From Alphaproteobacteria bacterium US3C007 (lineage in GTDB: Bacteria; Pseudomonadota; Alphaproteobacteria; Rhodobacterales; Rhodobacteraceae): 64,000 nucleotides of DNA. The translations under genes and the position numbers were made by a program. Each line of letters opens with the position of its first letter. Positions within the stretch are counted from its first letter, which is position 1. The stretch spans positions 3,038,001 to 3,102,000 of the forward strand of contig CP139918.1 in NCBI GenBank assembly GCA_034423775.1, in the 5' to 3' direction. The notes beneath the pieces are model-generated. The model ran no database searches and was not told the DNA's origin. It worked only from the letters and a program-made list of their open reading frames with translations. Below, in pieces: positions 8,858 through 16,835 of the stretch.

Positions 8858-9864
8858 TTAGGGCTTGGGGATCGGATCTGAAGGGCAGGGTGGTGCACCT
8901 GATCTCTCTTGTTTCGGATGATTTACGGGCGAATATCTCAACATATGGTGCTGTTTTACAAGATTTGAGGTGTAACGATCTTCCGCATTCTTTGGTTCTG
9001 GGCTTTCCCAACCTCCAACCTTACTTAACCAACCCGCCCTATCTCGGGGCCATTGTCGGGCGGTATGCAAACCGGATTGCCAAGGCAAGAATAGACGGCG
9101 CGACGGATCATCAGCATTTGGATGCCAATCAAGATGGGTTGCATTGCCTGCACGGCGGATCAGATGGCTCTTCGAGCCGATTATGGGCCATCATCGACTC
9201 GGGGTCCGATTTTGTAACATTGGAAGATATTATCCCGGATGGGCATATGGGGTTTGTTGGCACGCTTCGGGTGAACGTGCGGTATCAGTTGGCGCAGTCA
9301 AATTTGAAGATCGATATTACCGCCACTTCCGATGCCGCGAGCTTATGCAATTTTACCAATCATAGCTATTTCAATCTCGACGGCCGCCCGCAGATTGATC
9401 TGCACCGCTTACAGGTTTTATCGAAGCGTTACCTTCCAGTGGATGAGACTGGCATTCCCAGCCAAGCGCCCACCCCTGTTGCGGGCTCAAAATATGATTT
9501 TTCGAATTTTTCAGCGCTGTGCGAAAATGGAACATTTGCTAAAATTGATCACAATTATTGCCTGAATGACCGGCGCCGTCCGATAACCACCGTAGCGCGC
9601 TTAAGTACCGATGCGCTTGATATGGAAATGGCAAGCACGGAGCCAGGGGTGCATATTTACACGGGCAGCGGATTGTCTGATTTTTCTGCGAAGGGCCATG
9701 CTGGGTACCCTTATCGCGCCTTTGCTGGCATCGCCCTAGAGGCCCAAACCTGGCCTGACGCACCCAATAGACCCGAATATCCAAGCCCCTGGCTTTTGCC
9801 CGGCGATGTTTATCACCACGCAACCGTTTATCATTTTGCACGCAGGCAGGCGCGCAGCTCTTAA
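8854..9864 (+). CDS. galM: Aldose 1-epimerase (mutarotase)
   Basis: A 336-residue GalM-family protein that interconverts alpha and beta anomers of galactose. Family landmarks include GAIVGRYANRIAKARI near residue 65, the catalytic His in TNHSYFNL near residue 168, and the catalytic Glu in ALEAQTWPDAPN near 297. It is the last gene of the galactoside operon and fits there because the dehydrogenase is expected to use one anomer. It converges on cobF with only three bases between the stops, and no separate terminator is visible. Confidence 0.92.
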   Translation: MIRAWGSDLKGRVVHLISLVSDDLRANISTYGAVLQDLRCNDLPHSLVLGFPNLQPYLTNPPYLGAIVGRYANRIAKARIDGATDHQHLDANQDGLHCLHGGSDGSSSRLWAIIDSGSDFVTLEDIIPDGHMGFVGTLRVNVRYQLAQSNLKIDITATSDAASLCNFTNHSYFNLDGRPQIDLHRLQVLSKRYLPVDETGIPSQAPTPVAGSKYDFSNFSALCENGTFAKIDHNYCLNDRRRPITTVARLSTDALDMEMASTEPGVHIYTGSGLSDFSAKGHAGYPYRAFAGIALEAQTWPDAPNRPEYPSPWLLPGDVYHHATVYHFARRQARSS

Positions 9865-9867
9865 AAA

Positions 9868-10623
9868 TTACGGAACAGGTCTTAATAGATACGTGTCCAT
9901 AATCCAGCCATGAGTTTCACGGGCGCGCTGGCGCGTGGTTTTTATCTCTTCGCAACACGAAGAAAGCCGGCCGCTGATTAAAATCTGCTCTGGCATGCCC
10001 AAAAATGCACCCCACCATATTTCAAACGCGTCTGGATCCAATCGATCAAACGCGGTTTGACCATCCAGCATTACAACCAAGCTTTCACATTTATCAGGCC
10101 AACCGTGATCTGCCAAATTGCGCCCCGTTGTATAGGTGACGGCTGCTCCTAAAGCATTAAGGGGAATGGCATGCGCCGCGGTTAGCAGTTGAACTGATGT
10201 CAATCCCGGAACCACAGTGATGCGGATTGCTGCTTTGCGCGGGTTTAACCTTTGGGCAATGCGCAAGCTGCTGTCATAAAGAGAGGGGTCACCCCAGATC
10301 ATAAGCGCCGCTTTGCCACCATTTGGAAGCGTTCTGTGCAGCGTATCCTGCCAAGTTTTGGCGATCGCGCTGTGCCAATCAACAACCCCCTCTAGATAGG
10401 TTTTGGTTTTGGAATCGCGTTTGGGAAGATCAAAATAAACCAAAGGCGGGATTGGCTCGAGACATTTTTCACAAATAGTTTTGCGCAAATCGGCAAGATC
10501 AGATTTTTGGGCGCCTTTATGCGGGATTAGAATAACATCAGCGGTTTGAAGTTCGGCAATCGCCTGTCTGGTTAAATGATCTGGATTGCCCATCCCGATG
10601 CCGATGAAATACAGATCAATCAT
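9868..10623 (-). CDS. cobF: Precorrin-6A synthase (deacetylating)
   Basis: A 251-residue SAM-dependent methyltransferase of the tetrapyrrole methylase fold, with the N-terminal FIGIGMGNPDHLTRQA motif and the IWGDPSLYDSSL loop near residue 110. CobF removes the acetate extruded at C1 and methylates C1 of precorrin-5, a step specific to the aerobic pathway. It lies downstream of the cbiM-like gene on the same strand, separated by a hairpin with a T-run, so it may be expressed by read-through from the riboswitch-controlled transcript or from its own promoter. Confidence 0.93.
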   Translation of the reverse strand: MIDLYFIGIGMGNPDHLTRQAIAELQTADVILIPHKGAQKSDLADLRKTICEKCLEPIPPLVYFDLPKRDSKTKTYLEGVVDWHSAIAKTWQDTLHRTLPNGGKAALMIWGDPSLYDSSLRIAQRLNPRKAAIRITVVPGLTSVQLLTAAHAIPLNALGAAVTYTTGRNLADHGWPDKCESLVVMLDGQTAFDRLDPDAFEIWWGAFLGMPEQILISGRLSSCCEEIKTTRQRARETHGWIMDTYLLRPVP

Positions 10624-10635
10624 TTTGTAGCCCCA

Positions 10636-10667
10636 ATATAAAACGGCCCCATAAAAAAATGAGGCCG
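10636..10667 (-). terminator. Rho-independent terminator after the cbiM-like gene
   Basis: On the minus strand the sequence CGGCCTCAT, a T-rich loop and ATGGGGCCG form a 9-bp stem with one G-T pair, followed by TTTTATATT. It lies between the cbiM-like stop and the cobF start. Confidence 0.65.
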
Positions 10668-10688
10668 CTTTAAGTCTCGTTTCAAAGT

Positions 10689-11363
10689 TTAAGCAGAATA
10701 CACGCGCGGCTGCATTAGACCCGACGCTGGAGTATCGCGCATCATTTTTGCCAGCGCCAATACCGCGAGATCAACAACCGGTTCCAAAATAATCACGCTC
10801 ATATACGCCATGCCGAACAGCCCAACGCTTGCGAAGGTTTCAGCGCCAAACCCCTGGCCGTAAAACACCCAAAAAGCGACCCAGCCAACAACGCCGGCTT
10901 GATAACTGGTCGAGAGCATAAGCGCTTGGCGGTAGCTCAAGTCGGCATAGGCCGTATTTGGCGCAATCACCGCTTTTGCAATCACCGATAAGGCGAATAA
11001 AGGAACCAACAGCGACGTGAGATTCATAAAATATTGTGGTAAATCAATCGGGGCGAAAAAGAGCCCTTGGATCAGCAATCCAGCGGCCAAGCCAAATGCG
11101 GCAGGAGCCACACCAAAAATGAGGAACAATGTCGAGCCCAGAATGAAGTGAACTTCTGATACACCGACAGGAAAATGCGGCAAAATCTCGAAAAAGACGA
11201 ATGTCGCAATCGTTGCCAAAATAGCACGCGCTGCCAAATTGAAGGCGCCAGACTGGCGCAATGCCTCTAGCGTTAATTTAATACCATAAGTTGCTGCGCC
11301 GGCCGCGGTTGCATAGCTCAGGGCAATTTTTACCCCATTCACAAGGCCTGGTTCAATATGCAT
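10689..11363 (-). CDS. CbiM-like cobalt transport permease (ECF-type substrate-specific component)
   Basis: A 224-residue membrane protein with about six hydrophobic segments. The start at 11363 has AAAGGAAAAGAC upstream and gives the N-terminus MHIEPG, matching the MHI start of CbiM proteins, where the N-terminal His2 takes part in metal binding. His63 and His72 (PHFPVGVSEVHFILG) sit where CbiM has its other metal-site histidines. The in-frame ATG at 11405 would hide this N-terminus. A B12 riboswitch lies upstream, so the metal is very likely cobalt. No CbiN, CbiQ or CbiO gene is adjacent, so the energising subunits are elsewhere or it works alone. Confidence 0.78.
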   Translation of the reverse strand: MHIEPGLVNGVKIALSYATAAGAATYGIKLTLEALRQSGAFNLAARAILATIATFVFFEILPHFPVGVSEVHFILGSTLFLIFGVAPAAFGLAAGLLIQGLFFAPIDLPQYFMNLTSLLVPLFALSVIAKAVIAPNTAYADLSYRQALMLSTSYQAGVVGWVAFWVFYGQGFGAETFASVGLFGMAYMSVIILEPVVDLAVLALAKMMRDTPASGLMQPRVYSA

Positions 11364-11409
11364 GTCTTTTCCTTTGTTAAAGATCACTTCCCCGTGATCA
11401 ACCAATATA

Positions 11410-11433
11410 AAAGATCCCCCATTGCAGGGATCT
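11410..11433 (-). terminator. Terminator hairpin of the first riboswitch expression platform
   Basis: On the minus strand AGATCCC, an 8-base loop and GGGATCT form a 7-bp stem followed at once by TTTATATT. It sits between the B12 aptamer and the cbiM-like start, where a transcription-attenuating hairpin would be expected. Confidence 0.6.
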
Positions 11434-11444
11434 GCGTTAACGCA

Positions 11445-11642
11445 TTAGGCCGGTCTCCGGGCTTGCAAAGACCGCCGGTTGTATCGCCTTCTCATGGCTT
11501 ATTGCCATAATGGCTTATGATACAGCCTCTTTGCCTACCGTTGCGGGGGCAGCGCCAGATTGGCTTAAGCTTGCCGGGGCAAACTTGCGTTGAACTGGCT
11601 TCCCGTTTCACCATCGCGTATGCTTTGGCACCTTTTGCTCAG
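11445..11642 (-). promoter_or_regulatory. Cobalamin (B12) riboswitch upstream of the cbiM-like gene
   Basis: Read on the minus strand the segment has the ordered elements of a cobalamin aptamer: GGTGAAACGGGAAGCC near 11614, GCGCTGCCCCCGCAACGG near 11545, and AAGCCCGGAGACCGGCC at the 3' end near 11450. The last element is the conserved closing box (AAGCCnGGAGACCnGCC). It is followed by a terminator-like hairpin and the CbiM-like gene. Known B12 riboswitches repress cobalt uptake and B12 synthesis genes when adenosylcobalamin is present. Boundaries are approximate. Confidence 0.9.
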
Positions 11643-11643
11643 C

Positions 11644-11672
11644 CAGTTAAGCAGGCTGACCCCTTGGGTCAA
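11644..11672 (-). promoter_or_regulatory. Possible promoter of the first riboswitch leader
   Basis: On the minus strand TTGACC (11667-11672) and TAACTG (11644-11649) are 17 bases apart, just upstream of the aptamer. The -10 match is weak, so this is a candidate only. Confidence 0.3.
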
Positions 11673-11678
11673 GACAAA

Positions 11679-12434
11679 TCACGACAGATCACAACCAACC
11701 CCGACATCTTGAAGCGAAGTTTCAGCCAAGGCGCCATACAAAATGAGCCCGGGCGCGCTTGAGATATCCTTTGAGAGTTGCTGCGCCAAGGTGAGCACGG
11801 TTGTTCGCTGCAGATATTGCTCAGGTGTGGAAATGCTTTCCGCCAGTAAAGCCGGAGTGGTTTTCGGCAAGCCATTTTGGATCAAGAGTTCAGCTAAAGA
11901 AGCAAAGGTGCGCTTTGGCATATAAATCACCGTTGTGGCATTCGGATCGGTAAGGGCGGGGATATTCAGATCGTCTGGCAGCGCGCCCGCAACGTCATGC
12001 CCCGTCACAAATTGAATGCGCCTGGCGGTTAAACGTCGACTGAGGGGAATGCCCGCCGCCGCGGCTGCCGCGCTTGCAGCGGTTACCCCTGGCACAATTT
12101 CAAACGGAAGATTCGCCGCGCGCAAAGCCTCAATTTCTTCCTCTAATCTGCCAAAAACGCCTGGATCCCCTGATTTAAGACGTACAACTTGATAGCCTTG
12201 GCCAGCATAATCGACCAATAAACGACTTACGTGATCCTGCTTAGGCGAACGACGGCCGGCGCGTTTGCCCACCCCAATCAATTCTGTTTTTGCGCCGGCA
12301 TATTTCAGAATTGGCCCAGAGGATAAATCGTCGAATAAGACAACCTGCGCCGTTTTTAGGCACTCAACGGCTTTCAAGGTTAAAAGCGCGGGGTCGCCAG
12401 GGCCAGAGCCAACAAAGCTTACAAATCCGGTCAC
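11679..12434 (-). CDS. cobA: Uroporphyrinogen-III C-methyltransferase
   Basis: A 251-residue SUMT-type enzyme that methylates uroporphyrinogen III at C2 and C7 to precorrin-2, the entry into the pathway. The methylase motifs VGSGPGDPALLTLKA (residue 8), RLKSGDPGVFGR (near 85) and EIVPGVTAASAAAA (near 112) are clear. It is the short CobA form without the CysG oxidase domain. The start is GTG at 12434, overlapping the cobB stop as GTGA. It is last of the cobL-cobE-cobM-cobB-cobA run. The first B12 riboswitch lies downstream of it and does not control it. Confidence 0.94.
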   Translation of the reverse strand: MTGFVSFVGSGPGDPALLTLKAVECLKTAQVVLFDDLSSGPILKYAGAKTELIGVGKRAGRRSPKQDHVSRLLVDYAGQGYQVVRLKSGDPGVFGRLEEEIEALRAANLPFEIVPGVTAASAAAAAAGIPLSRRLTARRIQFVTGHDVAGALPDDLNIPALTDPNATTVIYMPKRTFASLAELLIQNGLPKTTPALLAESISTPEQYLQRTTVLTLAQQLSKDISSAPGLILYGALAETSLQDVGVGCDLS

Positions 12435-13738
12435 TTTTGCGCCTCATCAATCAAATGGAAAAAGGTTCCGCTGACATATCCGCGAAAAGAGCCGGTTTCG
12501 GCGACTGAATTGCCATCGGCATCGAACACATCAGCCAATGCTGCGTCGGGTTGGTTGAGAATGCTTGAATAATGAAATTCATGACCGCGCAATTTTGTGC
12601 CTTTCGCAAAGCCCAAAGCGGGGGCGCATAGATGGGCTTGGCGATAGCCCAAATGAAATTTGCGTTTTTCATAACTGGTTACCAAACCAAGCAACCCTGC
12701 CATTTTATGCGAGACACCCTGCTTATCAATCAGGGCTTCTCCTAGCGCCATATAGCCGCCGCATTCGCCATGAACGGGGTTTTGTGCCGCATGCGCCCGC
12801 AAACTGTTCCAAAAATTATGTGCCGAAGCCAGCTTGCCCGCGTGCAGCTCTGGATACCCCCCGGGTAAGATGACCAAGTCAGAGGGTGGAACAGGCTCAT
12901 CAGACAAAGGCGAAAACGGCAGAATGCTTGCACCTGCCGCGCGCCAGCTTTCCAATAGATGCGGATAGGTGAAAGAAAAAGCAGCATCGCGCGCGATGGC
13001 AATTTTCTGGGCCGGCGGGGATGCCCAGCGCCCCGGCCGCGCAACAGCGGATCCGGATGCGGCCGCAAACAACGCATCCAGATCCACGTGATCTTTTAAA
13101 AATTGCGCATAACCAGCAACCGCGGTTTCCAAATCAGGATGCTCTACGGCCTGAATAAGCCCCAGATGCCGCTCGGGAAGCGCAAGATCACCGCGCCTTG
13201 GCAACGATCCAAACACCTCAATTCCCGCTTTTTGCATACCCAATCTTGCCAAACGTTCATGGCGCGGGCTGGCAACCCGGTTTAAGATAACCCCTGCAAT
13301 ATTGAGATCAGGCGCATAGGTTTTAAAGCCCAAAGCGGTTGCCGCAGCGGATTGGGCCTGCCCAGAAACATCGATCACCAACACAACCGGCCAGCCCAAT
13401 CTTTGGGCCGTTTCGGCGCTGCTTCCATACCCCTCAGCGCCCCGCGTTGCCACACCGTCAAACAACCCCATTGAGCCTTCTGCAATGATCAATTCCGCGC
13501 CAGACGCCTGGTGGCTGATCGCATCGATCAGCTCTGCGCTCATAGACCAGCTGTCAATGTTGAACGATGCCCGGCGCGCAGCGGCAAAATGGAAAGCTGG
13601 ATCGATATAATCGGGGCCACTTTTAAACGGTTGAACGGCAAGGCCGCGATCAGAAAATGCCCGGAGCAACCCCAGCATAACGGTTGTTTTGCCGGTGCCT
13701 GAGCTGGGTGCAGAAATTAAAAGACCATTTGGGCGCAT
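12431..13738 (-). CDS. cobB: Hydrogenobyrinic acid a,c-diamide synthase
   Basis: A 435-residue enzyme that amidates carboxylates a and c of hydrogenobyrinic acid with glutamine and ATP. The N-terminal P-loop SAPSSGTGKTTV starts near residue 8, and the C-terminal class I glutamine amidotransferase domain has its cysteine in HGECGGYMALG near residue 325. The ATG at 13738 overlaps the cobM stop by one base (TGATG) and has GGAAGCG upstream; a TTG three bases earlier is less likely. Length is typical. Confidence 0.93.
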   Translation of the reverse strand: MRPNGLLISAPSSGTGKTTVMLGLLRAFSDRGLAVQPFKSGPDYIDPAFHFAAARRASFNIDSWSMSAELIDAISHQASGAELIIAEGSMGLFDGVATRGAEGYGSSAETAQRLGWPVVLVIDVSGQAQSAAATALGFKTYAPDLNIAGVILNRVASPRHERLARLGMQKAGIEVFGSLPRRGDLALPERHLGLIQAVEHPDLETAVAGYAQFLKDHVDLDALFAAASGSAVARPGRWASPPAQKIAIARDAAFSFTYPHLLESWRAAGASILPFSPLSDEPVPPSDLVILPGGYPELHAGKLASAHNFWNSLRAHAAQNPVHGECGGYMALGEALIDKQGVSHKMAGLLGLVTSYEKRKFHLGYRQAHLCAPALGFAKGTKLRGHEFHYSSILNQPDAALADVFDADGNSVAETGSFRGYVSGTFFHLIDEAQK

Positions 13739-14523
13739 CAATCAGCGCTTCCATAAAAAGGCGATTCCGCGCTTTGCGGGCGAAAGCGGCGATCATAATC
13801 CTTTGCATAAAGGCTGCTTTCCGCAAAATCCTCGGCGGCCAAAGCTGGCCCAACAAGAATGAGAGCGGTCCGTTTTATATCTTCTGACAGCGTTTCAGCC
13901 ACGCGGCACAAGGTTGAACGCGTGATTTCCTGATCAGGCCAGCTTGCGCGATAGACGATCGCCACCGGGCAATGCTCGCCGTAAAAAGGTGTGAGCTCTG
14001 TCACCACTTTAGTAAGCTGGTGGATTGATAAATGTATCGCCAAAGTGGCCCCACTGCGCGCAAAGTTTTCCAAACTCTCCCCTGAGGGCATGGTTGATGC
14101 GCGGCCCGAAGTGCGGGTCAGTACCACTGACTGACTAATCTCAGGCAATGTTAATTCGGCTTCTAAAGCCGCGGCAGCAGCGGCGAAGGATGGAACACCA
14201 GGGGTGATTGTAAAGGGAATATCGGCTGCTTTTAAACGGCGGATTTGTTCGCCCATAGCAGACCAAATCGATAAATCGCCCGAATGCAGGCGCGCCACAT
14301 CAAGCCCAGCATCCTCAGCACGCTGGCATTCGGCGATAATCGCATCAAGATCCATTGGTGCTGTGTTCACAATCCGCGCTGTGCTGGCGCAATGCGCTAA
14401 TATTTCGGCGGGCACCAACGAGCCCGCGTAAAGGCAGACCGGTGAATTGGCGATCAAATCGCGTCCGCGGAGCGTTAAAAGATCTGCCGCTCCCGGACCG
14501 GCGCCAATAAAGTGCACTGTCAT
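13738..14523 (-). CDS. cobM: Precorrin-4 C11-methyltransferase
   Basis: A 261-residue tetrapyrrole methylase, methylating precorrin-4 at C11 with SAM. Motifs: [20 protein letters not shown] at the N-terminus, [15 protein letters not shown] near residue 80, [20 protein letters not shown] near 105. CobM-type sequences carry this LHSGDxSIxxAxxEQ signature. It overlaps cobE by ATGA and cobB by TGATG, so it belongs to the tightly coupled run cobL-cobE-cobM-cobB-cobA. Confidence 0.94.
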   Translation of the reverse strand: MTVHFIGAGPGAADLLTLRGRDLIANSPVCLYAGSLVPAEILAHCASTARIVNTAPMDLDAIIAECQRAEDAGLDVARLHSGDLSIWSAMGEQIRRLKAADIPFTITPGVPSFAAAAAALEAELTLPEISQSVVLTRTSGRASTMPSGESLENFARSGATLAIHLSIHQLTKVVTELTPFYGEHCPVAIVYRASWPDQEITRSTLCRVAETLSEDIKRTALILVGPALAAEDFAESSLYAKDYDRRFRPQSAESPFYGSAD

Positions 14524-14900
14524 TTAAAAGATCCTTTCGCAAAGGCGCATGTTGCCATTTTATCATTTGATACCAAGCGCCTGAAGGTTAATGATGATCC
14601 ATCTCCTGCGGCGGCCAACGCGGCGGCTTCGGCGATGCTACCCAGGCCATAAGCGGCTTGTGCGGCGGGTGATTGCGTTGGCGTTATTTGCCGCTGTAGA
14701 TTTTCCAAAGACACAGGAATGAGTGTGACCTTTTTTGCCGCTGCAAATTCTTGCAATGCAGGATTTAAAGCTTTTGTATCAAGCGTGGCAAGCGCCTTTA
14801 TTGGGCCCGGCAATTCCGTCAGGTTAAAAACCTGACGGAACAGGTTTTCAAAGCTTTTCGTAGTTACGGCTTTGCGAAACCCAAGGCCAACAAAGATCAT
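14520..14900 (-). CDS. cobE: Cobalamin biosynthesis protein CobE
   Basis: A 126-residue protein of the CobE/CbiG C-terminal family. The start at 14900 gives [14 protein letters not shown], the usual N-terminus, and overlaps the cobL stop as ATGA; the upstream in-frame ATG at 14942 would extend it 45 bases into cobL. The C-terminal half contains the alanine-rich helix [23 protein letters not shown]. CbiG helps open the ring in the anaerobic route, whereas the exact role of CobE in the aerobic route is not settled. Its position between methyltransferase genes is typical. Confidence 0.86.
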   Translation of the reverse strand: MIFVGLGFRKAVTTKSFENLFRQVFNLTELPGPIKALATLDTKALNPALQEFAAAKKVTLIPVSLENLQRQITPTQSPAAQAAYGLGSIAEAAALAAAGDGSSLTFRRLVSNDKMATCAFAKGSFK

Positions 14901-16096
14901 AACGTGCAGCTCCATTGCAAGATTGGAAAGTTGGCTTTCCATCCGCGTTTTGAACCAAGCGGGGCCATATGGGACAGTTCGATCCGCAGAAGCTCACCCC
15001 CTTTTTCTGACTGCCAGTTTATCAGTAAGGCTTCTGCCTCTAAGGTTACGCCATTGCACACCAGACGCGTATCCGCAGGCAATATATGCCACAGCGTATG
15101 TAACAAGGCATCGCTGATACCGCCGCCAATAAAAACCGCATTGGGAAGCGGTAAATCATGGAGTGTTTCTGGCGCTTGTGCTTGTATTACGTGCAACCGG
15201 TCTAGCCCCAATTCTTGCGCATTCTTTTTAATGCGGCTCACGCGGTCGGGGTTTTGTTCAATACAAAAGGCTGTCAGCGTTGTATCACTGGCCAGCCATT
15301 CCAAAGAAATGGAGCCGGACCCACCGCCGAGATCCCACAGCACATCGCCGGGTTTTGGGCAAAGCGCAGACAGCGTTAAGGCGCGTATCGGGCGTTTGGT
15401 GATTTGGCCATCATGGGAAAAGACGCTATCTGGCCATCCATTTGCCAATGGAAGCGCCGGCCCATCGCTTGGCGTGATCGCCAGCAGAGCAGGGTGTTCA
15501 ATTTTTTCAAGGTTAAAGCGATCTGCGCGGGTCGAGCGGATTTTTTGATGCGGTCCACCCAGGCGCTCAAGCACAGTTAGCTCGGATCTATCAAACCCAA
15601 CAGCGCAAAGATATTGCGCAACCGTTTGGGCCATCGCCCCATCTTTAAGCGTGATCAGAAGGCGCTTATTAACCCCCAAATGCGGGCGTAAACGTTCAAG
15701 GGGCGCTGCGTGCAACCCCATGCAATGCGTGGTTTCAAGCGGCCAGCCCAAGGCTGCGGCCGCCAATGAAAATGAAGACAGGCCGGGCAGGGCGCGCCAT
15801 TCCTCGGGCTGTAAATGTTGCGTGATACTTGTGCCTGCGCCAAACCAAAAGGGATGGCCCGACGCCAAAAGCACAACCTTTTTGCCCCGCAAAGCCAAGA
15901 AAGGTGCTAGCCCCGCGGCGAAGGGCACCGGCCAGCAGAAACGCATAGCGTTATAGTCTGGCGGTAAAAGGTCTAAATGCCGAGTGGCACCAGCGATAAT
16001 CTCTGCGTCTTGCAAAATTTTTGCACTTGTGGCGGTTAGCCCATCTGGACCATCTTCGCCCCAACCGAGTATGGTGAGCCAAGGAGCGTTATCCAT
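14897..16096 (-). CDS. cobL: Precorrin-6Y C5,15-methyltransferase (decarboxylating)
   Basis: A 399-residue two-domain enzyme that methylates C5 and C15 and removes the C12 acetate carboxyl. The N-terminal CbiE-like methylase (residues about 1-210) starts WLTILGWGEDGPDGLTATS. The C-terminal CbiT-like domain has the SAM motif VLWDLGGGSGSISLEWL near residue 245. The start codon ATG occupies 16094-16096 and shares the palindrome CATG with the cobK start on the other strand. AAAGGTTTACGGTC precedes it, inside cobK. Its promoter must lie within cobK or further upstream in the cobJ-cobI direction. Confidence 0.94.
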   Translation of the reverse strand: MDNAPWLTILGWGEDGPDGLTATSAKILQDAEIIAGATRHLDLLPPDYNAMRFCWPVPFAAGLAPFLALRGKKVVLLASGHPFWFGAGTSITQHLQPEEWRALPGLSSFSLAAAALGWPLETTHCMGLHAAPLERLRPHLGVNKRLLITLKDGAMAQTVAQYLCAVGFDRSELTVLERLGGPHQKIRSTRADRFNLEKIEHPALLAITPSDGPALPLANGWPDSVFSHDGQITKRPIRALTLSALCPKPGDVLWDLGGGSGSISLEWLASDTTLTAFCIEQNPDRVSRIKKNAQELGLDRLHVIQAQAPETLHDLPLPNAVFIGGGISDALLHTLWHILPADTRLVCNGVTLEAEALLINWQSEKGGELLRIELSHMAPLGSKRGWKANFPILQWSCTL

Positions 16097-16835
16097 GACC
16101 GTAAACCTTTTGATTTTGGCCGGTACGATTGAGGCCAGTCAGCTCGCGCAAGCCGTAGCAACCAAAGGGTATCGCGCGTGCCTGTCTTACGCTGGGCGCG
16201 TTGAGCGGCCCAAAGCCCAACCAATTGAAAAGCGGATTGGTGGGTTTGGCGGCGTCCAAGGCTTGTTCGCCTATCTTCGGGAAGAACAGATTACGCATGT
16301 GATCGATGCCACACATCCTTTTGCGACGCAGATGAGCGAAAACGCTGTGCTTGCTTGCGCCAAAGCAGGGGTTCCCCTGCTGGCTTTGACGCGCCCTCCT
16401 TGGCGCCCCGAAACAACTGACCGCTGGCATAGCGTGCCCGATATTTCGGCGGCCGCGTCCGCCTTGCCCGCTCAGAAGCAGAATATTATGCTTGCCATTG
16501 GGCGGATGCATCTTGATCTGTTTGCCGCGCAATCGCAGCATCACTATGTGTTGCGACTTGTCGACCCGCCCGCGCAGACTTTGGCGCTGCCAGATAGCAC
16601 GATTATTGTATCTCGTGGACCCTTTAGCAAAGAACAGGATATTGCGTTGATGCGCGAGCATGAGGTTGAGATGGTTGTTTCTAAAAATGCGGGTGGGCGC
16701 GGCGCCTATGCTAAAATTGAAGCGGCGCGGCAGCTTTTCTTGCCGGTAATTATGATTGAACGCCCAATTTTGTCGCTCCCCCGCGATGAGGCGTTCTTGG
16801 TCACCGAAGCGATGGATTGGATTGCGGGGCATTAG
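16095..16835 (+). CDS. cobK: Precorrin-6A reductase
   Basis: A 246-residue NADPH-dependent reductase of the CobK/CbiJ family, reducing precorrin-6A to precorrin-6B. The N-terminus LLILAGTIEASQLAQAV and the segment THVIDATHPFATQMSENA near residue 70 are family landmarks, as is VSKNAGGRGAYAKIEAAR near 198. The start at 16095 has a strong AAGGAG eight bases upstream, located inside cobL. It is the only plus-strand gene within the minus-strand cob run, overlapping cobL by two bases at its start and cobJ by four at its end. Its promoter must lie inside cobL. Confidence 0.92.
   Translation: MTVNLLILAGTIEASQLAQAVATKGYRACLSYAGRVERPKAQPIEKRIGGFGGVQGLFAYLREEQITHVIDATHPFATQMSENAVLACAKAGVPLLALTRPPWRPETTDRWHSVPDISAAASALPAQKQNIMLAIGRMHLDLFAAQSQHHYVLRLVDPPAQTLALPDSTIIVSRGPFSKEQDIALMREHEVEMVVSKNAGGRGAYAKIEAARQLFLPVIMIERPILSLPRDEAFLVTEAMDWIAGH

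Noticed and set aside
14904..15548. 214-codon plus-strand frame inside cobL
   Set aside because: It is the reverse image of the CobL CbiT domain. The serine-rich, low-information product matches no family that I know.
16089..16832. 247-codon minus-strand frame opposite cobK
   Set aside because: cobK has clear family motifs and a strong ribosome site, whereas the opposite frame lacks both. It would otherwise have made the cob run continuous on one strand.
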